NCBI GenBank assembly: GCA_903924465.1
Contig: CAIYBN010000115.1
Location: 1 to 64,000, forward strand
Source: an uncultured Myxococcales bacterium
Lineage (GTDB): Bacteria; Myxococcota_A; UBA9042
Reading direction: 5' to 3'
DNA: 64,000 nucleotides
The notes below the pieces were generated by a model. The model worked only from the letters and a program-made list of their open reading frames with translations. It did no database searches and was not told the origin of the DNA. Shown here piece after piece: positions 29,983 to 37,818 of the stretch (the stretch's first letter is position 1; each line of letters begins with the position of its first letter). The position numbers were made by a program, and so were the translations under genes.

Positions 29983-31029
29983 GTGAAAGAGAAGTCCATC
30001 GAGGTCAAGGTCGGCGCGCTGGTCCTCGTTTGCGCAGCGCTGCTCATCGGTTTCATCTTTGTCCTCGGGGACATGGGCGGTTCCGGCGGCTTCACGCTCC
30101 ACGTGGACTACGCGACCGCCAGCGACATCAAACCCGGCGCGCCGGTCAAGATCGCAGGCGTGAACGCCGGCAAGATCAAAGGCATCGAGTACTGGGGCGG
30201 CAAGAAAGACCCGGTCACCGGCCGCCGCGTGATCGTGCGCGTGACGCTCAATCTGGATCCGGCCAAGGGCGCTACGCTTCACAAGGACGCGGAATTCTTC
30301 ATCTCGACGCAAGGCATTCTCGGCGAAAAGTACATTGAAGTCGATCCGGGTACTTACGAACAGCCGTTTTTGCGATCCGGGCAAGTTGCGATGGGCGAAC
30401 CGCCGTTGCGTATGGAAATTCTCGGCCGGCAGCTGACCAAATTCGCTGGCTCCATCACGCGGATTCTGGAAAAGAACGAGGACGTCGTCCACAACGTGCT
30501 GGTCCACACCGATGAAACGGTGCTGGAAGCCAAGAAGACGGTAACGGATGCGGACAAGTTGATCGTCGACAACCGGGAAGCTGTGACCAACCTGATCCAG
30601 CGCCTCGACCACACGAGCGAGAAGCTGGACAAAATGATCGCCGCCGTGGAGGGCGCGGTCGGCGACGGCAAGCAGTTGAAGGCGACGCTGAAACACGCGG
30701 AGTCGATTACCGAGAAGGTCGACAGCGCGGCCGATCCGGTGCTCAAGGACGCCAAGCAGATCACCAAAAATCTGCGGACGCTGTCGGAGAAGCTGCGCGA
30801 CAACCCGACGACCGAAGTCCTGCTGGGCGACGCGGGCCATCAGAAGGTCATCAACGTGCTGAATCGAGTCGACGGCGCGATGGAAGACGTCCAGGAAGTC
30901 ACCAAGAACGCGCGGACTGGGCGCGGCACAATCGGTGGTTTGCTGATGGATAACGAGCTGTTCATGGACCTGAAGCTGATGCTCAAGGACCTGAAGCGGC
31001 ATCCCTGGAAGTTCATCTGGCGCGAATAG
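29983..31029 (+). CDS. MlaD/MCE-family protein
   Basis: GTG at 29983: VKEKSIEVKVGALVLVCAALLIGFIFVLGDMGG; MCE motif DIKPGAPVKIAGVNAGKIKGIEY. Confidence 0.9.
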   Translation: MKEKSIEVKVGALVLVCAALLIGFIFVLGDMGGSGGFTLHVDYATASDIKPGAPVKIAGVNAGKIKGIEYWGGKKDPVTGRRVIVRVTLNLDPAKGATLHKDAEFFISTQGILGEKYIEVDPGTYEQPFLRSGQVAMGEPPLRMEILGRQLTKFAGSITRILEKNEDVVHNVLVHTDETVLEAKKTVTDADKLIVDNREAVTNLIQRLDHTSEKLDKMIAAVEGAVGDGKQLKATLKHAESITEKVDSAADPVLKDAKQITKNLRTLSEKLRDNPTTEVLLGDAGHQKVINVLNRVDGAMEDVQEVTKNARTGRGTIGGLLMDNELFMDLKLMLKDLKRHPWKFIWRE

Positions 31030-31318
31030 CCCGACCGCCGCTTGGGGCGCGCCCCGGCGTTGCTCGTCACGGGCCAACCTCGATGAACGTCAAGCTCGCC
31101 TTCGGCCGGCCCGCTACTCGCGCCTTGGACCGCAGCCCAAATCGGCGGCCGGGTCGGTTGGTTGGGTGATTGGGCGCGCTCTGCGCTGACAGGCGCTTTG
31201 CCCGCCACTTCACAACAAACGTTGGAACGCGTATACCCGTTCAGGCAGTTGTGGAGCGAAGACCGCGCGAGATCGGACATCAATCCCTATCGGCTCGACG
31301 AACAGCGTCGTTCGCTGG

Positions 31319-32449
31319 TTGCTCCTCGCATTTCTCTGCATGCCTGCGCCGGTTCTGGCCATCGACAACGCCAAGACCGCTGTGACGATGGTGCAACTCG
31401 CGGCCAAAGCGTATGAGGCTGGCGATTTTGCCAAAGCGGCCGAGCAAGACGCCAAAGCGTGGCACTTGGACCCGCAGCCGGCGTACCTGTGGGCGCTCGC
31501 GCGGGCTGAGCATCTGGCGACGCTGCTCGACCCTGCGACCGAGCACTATCGCGCCTTCATCGCCTTGGCCGATGCCGAGCCGGCGCGGGTGGTCAAAGCT
31601 CGGCAGTACCTGCTGGAAGCCGAGGTGGAGCTGATCAAGGTGCGTTCGCGCGCTGCCGAGGCGGCGATGCAGTCCGGCAAACCCGCGCTGGCCGCGGAGT
31701 TGTACCTGAGTGCGCTCAAAGTAGTGCCGACGCAGATGGAGTTCCTGTTCAAAGCCGCGGTGGCGGAGCAGATGGCCGAGCAGTGGCAGTCAGCGCTGGA
31801 GCATTTCGAAGGCTATCTGTCCCGGGCACCCGTGGATGCGCCGGATCGCAGTCAGGCGGTGGCGCGCCAGACGTGGCTGCGGCAGAAATTGGGCTTGAAG
31901 GCACAGCAGGCTACAGTGGCTCCCGTGGTTCAACCGGTCGTCGTGCCGCCGGTCGAGCCTGCCGTCAAGCCGCCAGTCCAGGAGCCAAAGCCCATTCAGC
32001 CAGCCGTGGCGGTCGCGCTGCCCAATAGCGCGCCACCTGCCATCGTGCCGCCCAACGTTGCAGCGCCGGATCAGCGACCGGTGCGCGCGGTGGAAACGGT
32101 GGTCCACAAGCCGGCGGAGCGTCCGACTTGGCCGGGCTGGACGCTGGTTGGCGCTGGTGCGGCGCTTGCGGTGGGCGGCGCCGCGCTGCTGATTGCCGTG
32201 CAGTCCGACGCCAACGCGATTACTACTGCTCAGCAGCATGCCGTTGGCGAACTGATTACCGGCGTGACCTACGCCGATGCCGCGGCTCGGGTGTCGAGCG
32301 CGAACACGCGGATCGGCGTCGGCTGGGCGCTGATGGGCACGGGCGTGGTCGCGGCCGGCGTGGGCACGTGGCTGTTGCTGCGCGGCGACAGTGCCAGGTC
32401 GGCTTTGCTGCCGACGAGCAACGGCGCGATCTGGCTGGTGCAATTCTGA
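31319..32449 (+). CDS. TPR-like protein, paralogue of 2019..3422
   Basis: TTG start. AAKAYEAGDFAKAAEQDAKAWHLDPQPAYLWALARAEH matches the equivalent segment of 2019..3422; Pro-rich linker and C-terminal TMs. Confidence 0.7.
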   Translation: MLLAFLCMPAPVLAIDNAKTAVTMVQLAAKAYEAGDFAKAAEQDAKAWHLDPQPAYLWALARAEHLATLLDPATEHYRAFIALADAEPARVVKARQYLLEAEVELIKVRSRAAEAAMQSGKPALAAELYLSALKVVPTQMEFLFKAAVAEQMAEQWQSALEHFEGYLSRAPVDAPDRSQAVARQTWLRQKLGLKAQQATVAPVVQPVVVPPVEPAVKPPVQEPKPIQPAVAVALPNSAPPAIVPPNVAAPDQRPVRAVETVVHKPAERPTWPGWTLVGAGAALAVGGAALLIAVQSDANAITTAQQHAVGELITGVTYADAAARVSSANTRIGVGWALMGTGVVAAGVGTWLLLRGDSARSALLPTSNGAIWLVQF

Positions 32450-34635
32450 TGAAAAAACCGGCGATGCGCGTTTGTTGCCTGTGCTGCTTGCTGGTGGCGT
32501 CGTCGTGCGTGCAATTGGCGCCAAAGGAGCAATTTGCTTCAGAGCAGGCGGTCGTGGACGCGGACACGGCGCTGGCTGAGACGGCAGATGCGGATGCCGG
32601 CACGGATGCGGCTGAAACCTTGGATGGTGACAGCGGCGACGCTGGAGATAGCGAAGACACGGCAGATTGTGCAGACACGGCGCAAGATGGTGTGGACGCT
32701 GGCAGCGATGCGGCGGACGCTGTTGACGCAATGGATGCAACGGACGCATCTGAAGCCGATGTCGCCGCGGTTGTCGATGTGGATGTTTCTGAAACGGGCG
32801 CCGGCGATGCTGCCGGGAGCGATGGCGACAGCGCGGATGCGGCGACGGACGCGCTGGTGACTGATGGTGACGCCGTTACCGCCGACACCGACGCTGCTGG
32901 CACGGACGCCGCCGGCACAGACGCTGACGTGACGACGGACATAGCTGACGTCGTCGACGTCACCGATGCCGCGGATGTCGCCGCTGAGGATGCCACAGAT
33001 GCTGCGGCGGACGCGTCGGCCAGCGATGCCGTCCTGGACGCAGACGACACCGACGCACCCGATGTGGACGCAGCGCAAGAGGACACCGATTCCGGCGTGG
33101 CCGATGCTGGGGCTGACGTCACCACCGTCACCTGCACCGTCGCCGGCTGCGACGATGGCAACGTCTGTACCACCGATGCCTGCGACGTCAGCCAGGCCTG
33201 CCAGCACACTGCCAACGCCGAGCCATGTTCTTCCGACAGCCTCATCTGCACCACCGACACGTGCTCCGGCGGCGCGTGCATCCACGCCATCCAGGCCGGC
33301 GCGTGCCTGATCGGCGCCACCTGCTGGACCGGCGGCGACTGGGACCCCGCAACGACGTGCCGGCTGTGTGCGCCGTCCAAGAGCAAGGAGAGCTGGACGC
33401 TGGGCGCCAACGCGTGCTTCATCGGCGGAGCCTGCGTGACCAGCGGCGCCACGCAGTCGACTGGCTGCCAAGTGTGCCTGCCGGCGAGCGCCACCGACGC
33501 GTGGAGCGACGTCGCCGGCAACTGCAACGACGGCAATGCATGCACGAGCAGCGACGCGTGCCAAAGCGGCAGTTGCACGGGCACCGTGACCCCCTGCACG
33601 GACGGTTTTCCTTGCACCACCGATACCTGTGACACCAGTACAGGCTGCCTCCACACGCCGGACAACGGCAAGTGCGACGACGGCATCGCCTGCACCACCG
33701 ACGCGTGCAGCGCGAGTTCGGGCTGTAGCCACACCGCGGTCAACAGTGCCTGTGACGACAACACCGGTTGCACGACCGACACCTGCAACGCCGCAACCGG
33801 CTGCGTCCACCCGTCGGACGGCACCACCTGCAACGACGGCAATGTCTGCACCAGCGATGTGTGTACCAGCGGCAATGGCGCGACCGGATGCAGTCACAGC
33901 AACGTCGGCGGGACTTGCAGCGACGGCAACGCCTGCACCACGGGCGATACTTGCAACGCGGGCACTTGCAAGGGCACAGGGCCGGTCTGCGGCGATGGCA
34001 CTTGTACATGCGGCGAGACCGTCGTCTCTTGTGCCGCCGACTGCGTCGTGAACCCCTGCGGCAACGGCACCTGCGACGGTGACGAGACTGTGCCCAGTTG
34101 TCCGGCTGACTGCGGCTTTCTGGTCAAGCATCTGGGCAGCGCGTGCACCACACCGGGCAGCAAGGATGTGTGCGGCAATGGCTTTTTCTGCGTAGCGCGC
34201 AGCAGCGCCGGCGGCGGCAACGTCTGCGTCGCCGACTTCTCCACCTGGCTGCCGACACCCGACTCGCATCCTGCGGCGGACTTCACGGAGTACACGGACT
34301 ATGTGACCGACAACAAGTCCAAGCTGTCATGGGCCAAAGTGCCGCTGGCGGGCGTTGCCTGGAGTTCGGCGCTGACGGCCTGCAACACCGCGAGCTACGG
34401 CGGTTTCAACGACTGGCGGGTGCCGACGCGCGCGGAGATGTTGTCGCTGACGGACCGGACCAAGCAGCAACCGGCGTGTTCAGCGCCAAACATGACGTGG
34501 CCAACGGATCAATGGGCCTATTGGTCGAGTGTGCCGTGGGTTTCGGGCGGCTACGCCTGGGCCGTCTACTTCGCCGACGGCTTCAGCTCCAGCTTCGCTA
34601 CATCCAATTCCTCTCGGGTCCGGTGTGTGCGGTAG
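32449..34635 (+). CDS. DGR target protein 1: lipoprotein with Asp/Ala-rich stalk, Cys-rich DGN repeats and C-terminal DUF1566/C-type-lectin-like hypervariable domain
   Basis: ATGA overlap with the upstream gene. MKKPAMRVCCLCCLLVASSC lipobox, ~190 aa Asp/Ala/Thr/Val stalk, DGN-type repeats, C-term FNDWRVPTRAEML...WSSVPWVSGGYAWAVYFADGFSSSFATSNSSRVRCVR, which contains VR1. Confidence 0.93.
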   Translation: MKKPAMRVCCLCCLLVASSCVQLAPKEQFASEQAVVDADTALAETADADAGTDAAETLDGDSGDAGDSEDTADCADTAQDGVDAGSDAADAVDAMDATDASEADVAAVVDVDVSETGAGDAAGSDGDSADAATDALVTDGDAVTADTDAAGTDAAGTDADVTTDIADVVDVTDAADVAAEDATDAAADASASDAVLDADDTDAPDVDAAQEDTDSGVADAGADVTTVTCTVAGCDDGNVCTTDACDVSQACQHTANAEPCSSDSLICTTDTCSGGACIHAIQAGACLIGATCWTGGDWDPATTCRLCAPSKSKESWTLGANACFIGGACVTSGATQSTGCQVCLPASATDAWSDVAGNCNDGNACTSSDACQSGSCTGTVTPCTDGFPCTTDTCDTSTGCLHTPDNGKCDDGIACTTDACSASSGCSHTAVNSACDDNTGCTTDTCNAATGCVHPSDGTTCNDGNVCTSDVCTSGNGATGCSHSNVGGTCSDGNACTTGDTCNAGTCKGTGPVCGDGTCTCGETVVSCAADCVVNPCGNGTCDGDETVPSCPADCGFLVKHLGSACTTPGSKDVCGNGFFCVARSSAGGGNVCVADFSTWLPTPDSHPAADFTEYTDYVTDNKSKLSWAKVPLAGVAWSSALTACNTASYGGFNDWRVPTRAEMLSLTDRTKQQPACSAPNMTWPTDQWAYWSSVPWVSGGYAWAVYFADGFSSSFATSNSSRVRCVR

Positions 34636-34649
34636 GGCTGCTTCGACGG
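34533..34649 (+). repeat. DGR variable repeat VR1
   Basis: Ungapped 117-bp alignment to TR 35353-35469 (offset 820). 17 differences, 14 of them at TR adenines. Extends past the TAG stop into a shared GC-rich 3' element. Confidence 0.95.
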
Positions 34650-34734
34650 GACGTATTGACACTTTGACCTCTTGACATTTTGCCCTGAAACCGCGACGGT
34701 CACGGCGCGACCGCGTCCTTGAAATCTATGAAAA

Positions 34735-34740
34735 TATAAT
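34735..34740 (+). promoter_or_regulatory. candidate -10 box (TATAAT) upstream of avd/TR
   Basis: Perfect TATAAT in a short AT-rich island (TTGAAATCTATGAAAATATAATGAATACAAGCAATT) within GC-rich sequence. No well-spaced -35. Confidence 0.35.
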
Positions 34741-35195
34741 GAATACAAGCAATTGCCCCCCCCAGCCAACCTGATTCTGCCGCCGCGGTCGGCGCGTTCA
34801 GCCGCGGCGCGCACTACGCCAACCTGCCGATCTTCCGTGCCGCAAGCGAACTCGCGCTGGCGGTCGAACTCGCCGTGGCCCGCATGGCGCGCCGCAACAA
34901 GTTCGGCTTGGGCGCGGAACTGCGCGCGCTGGCGGTAGCAATCTTGCTGGACGTCGCTCGCGCCAACCGGCGGGCAACCCGGCAGGAAGTGCTGGATCGG
35001 CTGTGCGATAACGCCGAGAGCTTGAAGATTCTGCTGGAGCACGGGCGCCGTCTGGAGGCCTTCGCTGGCCTCGCAGAGTACGCCGATCTGGCACAACGAA
35101 CGGTGGAAGTGGCACGCCAGGCAGAAGGCTGGCGTCGCCACGGTGTGAGCGGGCCAGAACGGTCAGGGCGTCCAAGCGAAAGCGAGGCACCGTGA
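34739..35195 (+). CDS. avd: Avd-like DGR accessory protein (four-helix bundle); N-terminus uncertain, possible frameshift at C8 tract
   Basis: Frame continuous from about 34743: ...GAFSRGAHYANLPIFRAASELALAVELAVARMARRNKFGLGAELRALAVAILLDVARANRRATRQEVLDRLCDNAESLKILLEHGRRL. ATG 34739 reaches this frame only if the C8 tract (about 34756-34763) is read as C7. First canonical in-frame start is GTG 34875 (ORF track). Confidence 0.75.
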
Positions 35196-35352
35196 ACCGG
35201 CGTGCCCATTTTGTTCCCGTGCGGTCCGTCCGCCACGCCCAAGCGGACGTGGCAGAAAAACCGCCCGTGCGCTCGCGGCGCCCTCGCAAGTTGGCGGGTG
35301 CCGTGCCGTGCGGGCTCGCGGGCTTGCCCGCACAAAAGCGACGGATCTCGAT

Positions 35353-35469
35353 GCCGTGGGTTTCGGGCGGCAACGCCTGGAACGTCAACTTCGACGACGG
35401 CAACAGCAACAGCGACGACACATCCAATACCAATCGGGTCCGGTGTGTGCGGTAGGGCTGCTTCGATGG
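35353..35469 (+). repeat. DGR template repeat (TR)
   Basis: GCCGTGGGTTTCGGGCGGCAACGCCTGGAACGTCAACTTCGACGACGGCAACAGCAACAGCGACGACACATCCAATACCAATCGGGTCCGG...; adenine-rich AAC/AAT codons at the sites that vary in VR1/VR2; lies between avd and RT. Confidence 0.96.
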
Positions 35470-37331
35470 GAACACGAGCGACATCGGGCATGCCCGAAAA
35501 TACGTTGCGGATCTGGCGGGCTCTTTGGGCCGCGGCCAGACGCGCGGCGCGTCGCAAACGGCGAAAGGGTGCAGTCGCGGCGTTTGAGCTGCGGGCGTTG
35601 GATCATGTCAACGACCTCGCAGTGACGCTTGCCGACGGCACTTGGCAGCCGAAACCCGGATTTGTGTTTGTCACCAGCAAGCCCAAGCACCGGGAGATTC
35701 ACGCCGCGCGGTTTGAGGACCGCGTTGTCCACCATCTCATCATGGCCCACCTCGCGCCGGAACTGGAAAGGCGTTTCTCGCCTGCCAGCTATGCATGTCG
35801 CGTCGGCATGGGTACGCACGCCGCCGCAGAGGCACTGCGCAGTTGGCTTTGGCGGCTGTCCCGGCGCGGCCAGCAGCGCGTGTGGGTGCTGAGGATGGAC
35901 GTCAAAAACTTCTTTCACACCATCCACTTGCCGACGTTGGCAGACGTTTTGCGTCGGCCGATCGCATGCGTCATGGCAGCGCACAGCCGCCCGCCGTTCG
36001 ACTTGAACGCTGCGGTACAGGCTATCCTCAGCGACCGCCCGGGTTTGCGCGCCGTGCGCGTCGGGCGGCTCCGTGAGTTTGCCCACGTGCCGGAGCACAA
36101 GCGCTTGGCCGCGCAGGCGAACGATCGTGGTCTGCCGATCGGCAACCTGACCAGCCAGTGGTTCGCCAACGCCTACCTGGACGGCTTGGATCACTTTGTC
36201 CGGCGTACCCTCGGCTTTCGCGGCTATGTTCGGTACATGGATGACTTTGTCGTCTGCGACACGGACCCGCAGCGTCTGGAAGCGGCTCGCCAGCGCATCA
36301 CTGCGTGGCTGGGCGTGCAGCGCAAGCTTGCCGTTCATTGCGATTGGCCCCTGGTTGTCGCTTCGGACGGCGTCGATTTCATCGGCCACATCGTGCGCCC
36401 GAGCTACGCGCTGGTGCGTCGGCGCGTGGTCATCGCGGCGCACGACCGGCTGTGGCGACGTCAGGCAGCGCTGCGACCGCGACGGCTTGAAGCGGGGCAG
36501 ACCGTCCGGCTGCCCGGTGGACTGGTGGTCGACGGACCCGCGGCGATCTTTCCACTGGCGGCGGGGCCCTTGCGCGCGCTCCGCGATGGCTGGGCGGCGT
36601 TCACGGCGGCAACGCGCCAGGCTGCTGGCTGGGCGTTGCGCCAACGCATGCGTCGTCTGCATCCCTTCGTGGCCTTTCATCTGGACGACCGCCGTGGCGC
36701 GATGCGCTTGCGCTACGCTTGGGGCGCCGGGCGACCCACGGGCCAGCCCGATCTGTCGCTGCGCCGGCAGATCGATCGTTTGCTCGCTCGGCGACGCGAC
36801 GTCGTTGGGCTGGTGCAGGTTGGCAGTCATGCGGAACTGCTGCGGCCATTCGATTGGCGGCGTTTGCGCGTGCCACCGCACAGGCTTGGCCGCGCGCGGT
36901 TCGGCGCGGGCACGCCAGCAGCACGCGCAGGCGCGCTGGTCGCCCGCAGTCTTGCGCGGGGCACGCCCGTGCTGTGGATTGCTGAAACAGGTGGTCGGGC
37001 CGGGCCGCTGGCGGAACGCATGCCGACAGCCTTGGTCACGCCGCTTGGGCGGACGATTGGCTACTGGAGGCAGCGAGCGGGCACCGATTGGCCGGCGCAT
37101 GGCAGACCAGCGTGGCCGTTGCGCCACTGCCGGGCGCTGCGGCGTGGTGGCGGGTGTGCCCGACAGCACGCCCGCTCACTCACGTGCGCGGTTCCACGGG
37201 CTGGCCCGCCTGATGGGGCCGGGCATCAACCGGGCCAACCCATGGCGCTGTCTTCCGGTCAGTACCTCTTGCCATTTGCCGCGTCAACCGTCACGATCGC
37301 CTTGGCCCCACGGTCGCCGGACAAGCCATGA
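35466..37331 (+). CDS. DGR reverse transcriptase with long C-terminal extension
   Basis: GLPIGNLTSQWFANAYLDGLDHFV (SQ variant typical of DGR RTs), YVRYMDDFVV catalytic motif, VLRMDVKNFFHTI. About 620 aa if starting at 35466; alternative ATG at 35490. Confidence 0.95.
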   Translation: MGTRATSGMPENTLRIWRALWAAARRAARRKRRKGAVAAFELRALDHVNDLAVTLADGTWQPKPGFVFVTSKPKHREIHAARFEDRVVHHLIMAHLAPELERRFSPASYACRVGMGTHAAAEALRSWLWRLSRRGQQRVWVLRMDVKNFFHTIHLPTLADVLRRPIACVMAAHSRPPFDLNAAVQAILSDRPGLRAVRVGRLREFAHVPEHKRLAAQANDRGLPIGNLTSQWFANAYLDGLDHFVRRTLGFRGYVRYMDDFVVCDTDPQRLEAARQRITAWLGVQRKLAVHCDWPLVVASDGVDFIGHIVRPSYALVRRRVVIAAHDRLWRRQAALRPRRLEAGQTVRLPGGLVVDGPAAIFPLAAGPLRALRDGWAAFTAATRQAAGWALRQRMRRLHPFVAFHLDDRRGAMRLRYAWGAGRPTGQPDLSLRRQIDRLLARRRDVVGLVQVGSHAELLRPFDWRRLRVPPHRLGRARFGAGTPAARAGALVARSLARGTPVLWIAETGGRAGPLAERMPTALVTPLGRTIGYWRQRAGTDWPAHGRPAWPLRHCRALRRGGGCARQHARSLTCAVPRAGPPDGAGHQPGQPMALSSGQYLLPFAASTVTIALAPRSPDKP

Positions 37332-37804
37332 TCCTCCGCAGAATTCTTTTGCTTCTCTTGCTGTTGGCCATCGCCACGCCGTCCTGGTTGTGGCTGCGCA
37401 AGCGTCTGCCCGTGCCTGTGCCCGCCACCGCAGTCGCCGGCCGCTTTGCCACGCAGGACAGCGGCGTCACCGTCCTGGACCGCATCAGCGGCCTACACTG
37501 GCAACAGGGCTTTTCAGCCAGCACGATGACCCAGGCAGCGGCGCTGACGTGGTGTAGTGCCAACACGCCAGCACTTCCCGGCAGTGGCTGGCGGCTGCCG
37601 ACCAGTCACGAACTGGACGACTTGGCAGATACGCAGACGAGCAGCCCAGCCATCGACGCGGTTTTTGCCGGCACGCCAAACGAGTATTTCTGGAGTGCCA
37701 CGCCGTGGGTTTCGGGCGGCTACGCCTGGTACGTCAGCTTCGCCTACGGCTACAGCTCCAGCTACGACACATCCTTTACCTTTCGGGTCCGGTGTGTGCG
37801 GTAG
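37328..37804 (+). CDS. DGR target protein 2: membrane-anchored/secreted DUF1566 (Lcl-like) C-type-lectin-fold protein
   Basis: ATGA overlap with RT stop. N-terminal hydrophobic segment RILLLLLLLAIATPSWLWL; DRISGLHWQQGF...GWRLPTSHELDDL...YFWSATPWVSGGYAWYVSFAYGYSSSYDTSFTFRVRCVR. Confidence 0.93.
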   Translation: MILRRILLLLLLLAIATPSWLWLRKRLPVPVPATAVAGRFATQDSGVTVLDRISGLHWQQGFSASTMTQAAALTWCSANTPALPGSGWRLPTSHELDDLADTQTSSPAIDAVFAGTPNEYFWSATPWVSGGYAWYVSFAYGYSSSYDTSFTFRVRCVR

Positions 37805-37818
37805 GGCTGCTTCGACGG
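37702..37818 (+). repeat. DGR variable repeat VR2
   Basis: Ungapped 117-bp alignment to TR (offset 2349). 14 differences, 11 at TR adenines. Confidence 0.95.

Noticed and set aside
34636-34740. tRNA gene or att site near the DGR marking a mobile element
   Set aside because: No cloverleaf, CCA-adjacent T-loop, integrase or flanking direct repeats recognised by eye.
34753-34938. 61-aa ORF (MPPPANLILPPRSARS...) as a separate gene
   Set aside because: Arg/Ser-rich out-of-frame reading of the Avd-like gene; the overlapping frame has a coherent four-helix pattern.
35466-37331. Group II intron maturase or retron RT
   Set aside because: No intron RNA ends or retron msr/msd seen; IGNLTSQ motif plus TR/VR adenine substitution pattern fits a DGR.
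36196-37557. 453-aa ORF overlapping RT and target 2 in another frame
   Set aside because: Out-of-frame, Arg/Trp/Ala-rich; the RT and DUF1566 frames explain the region.
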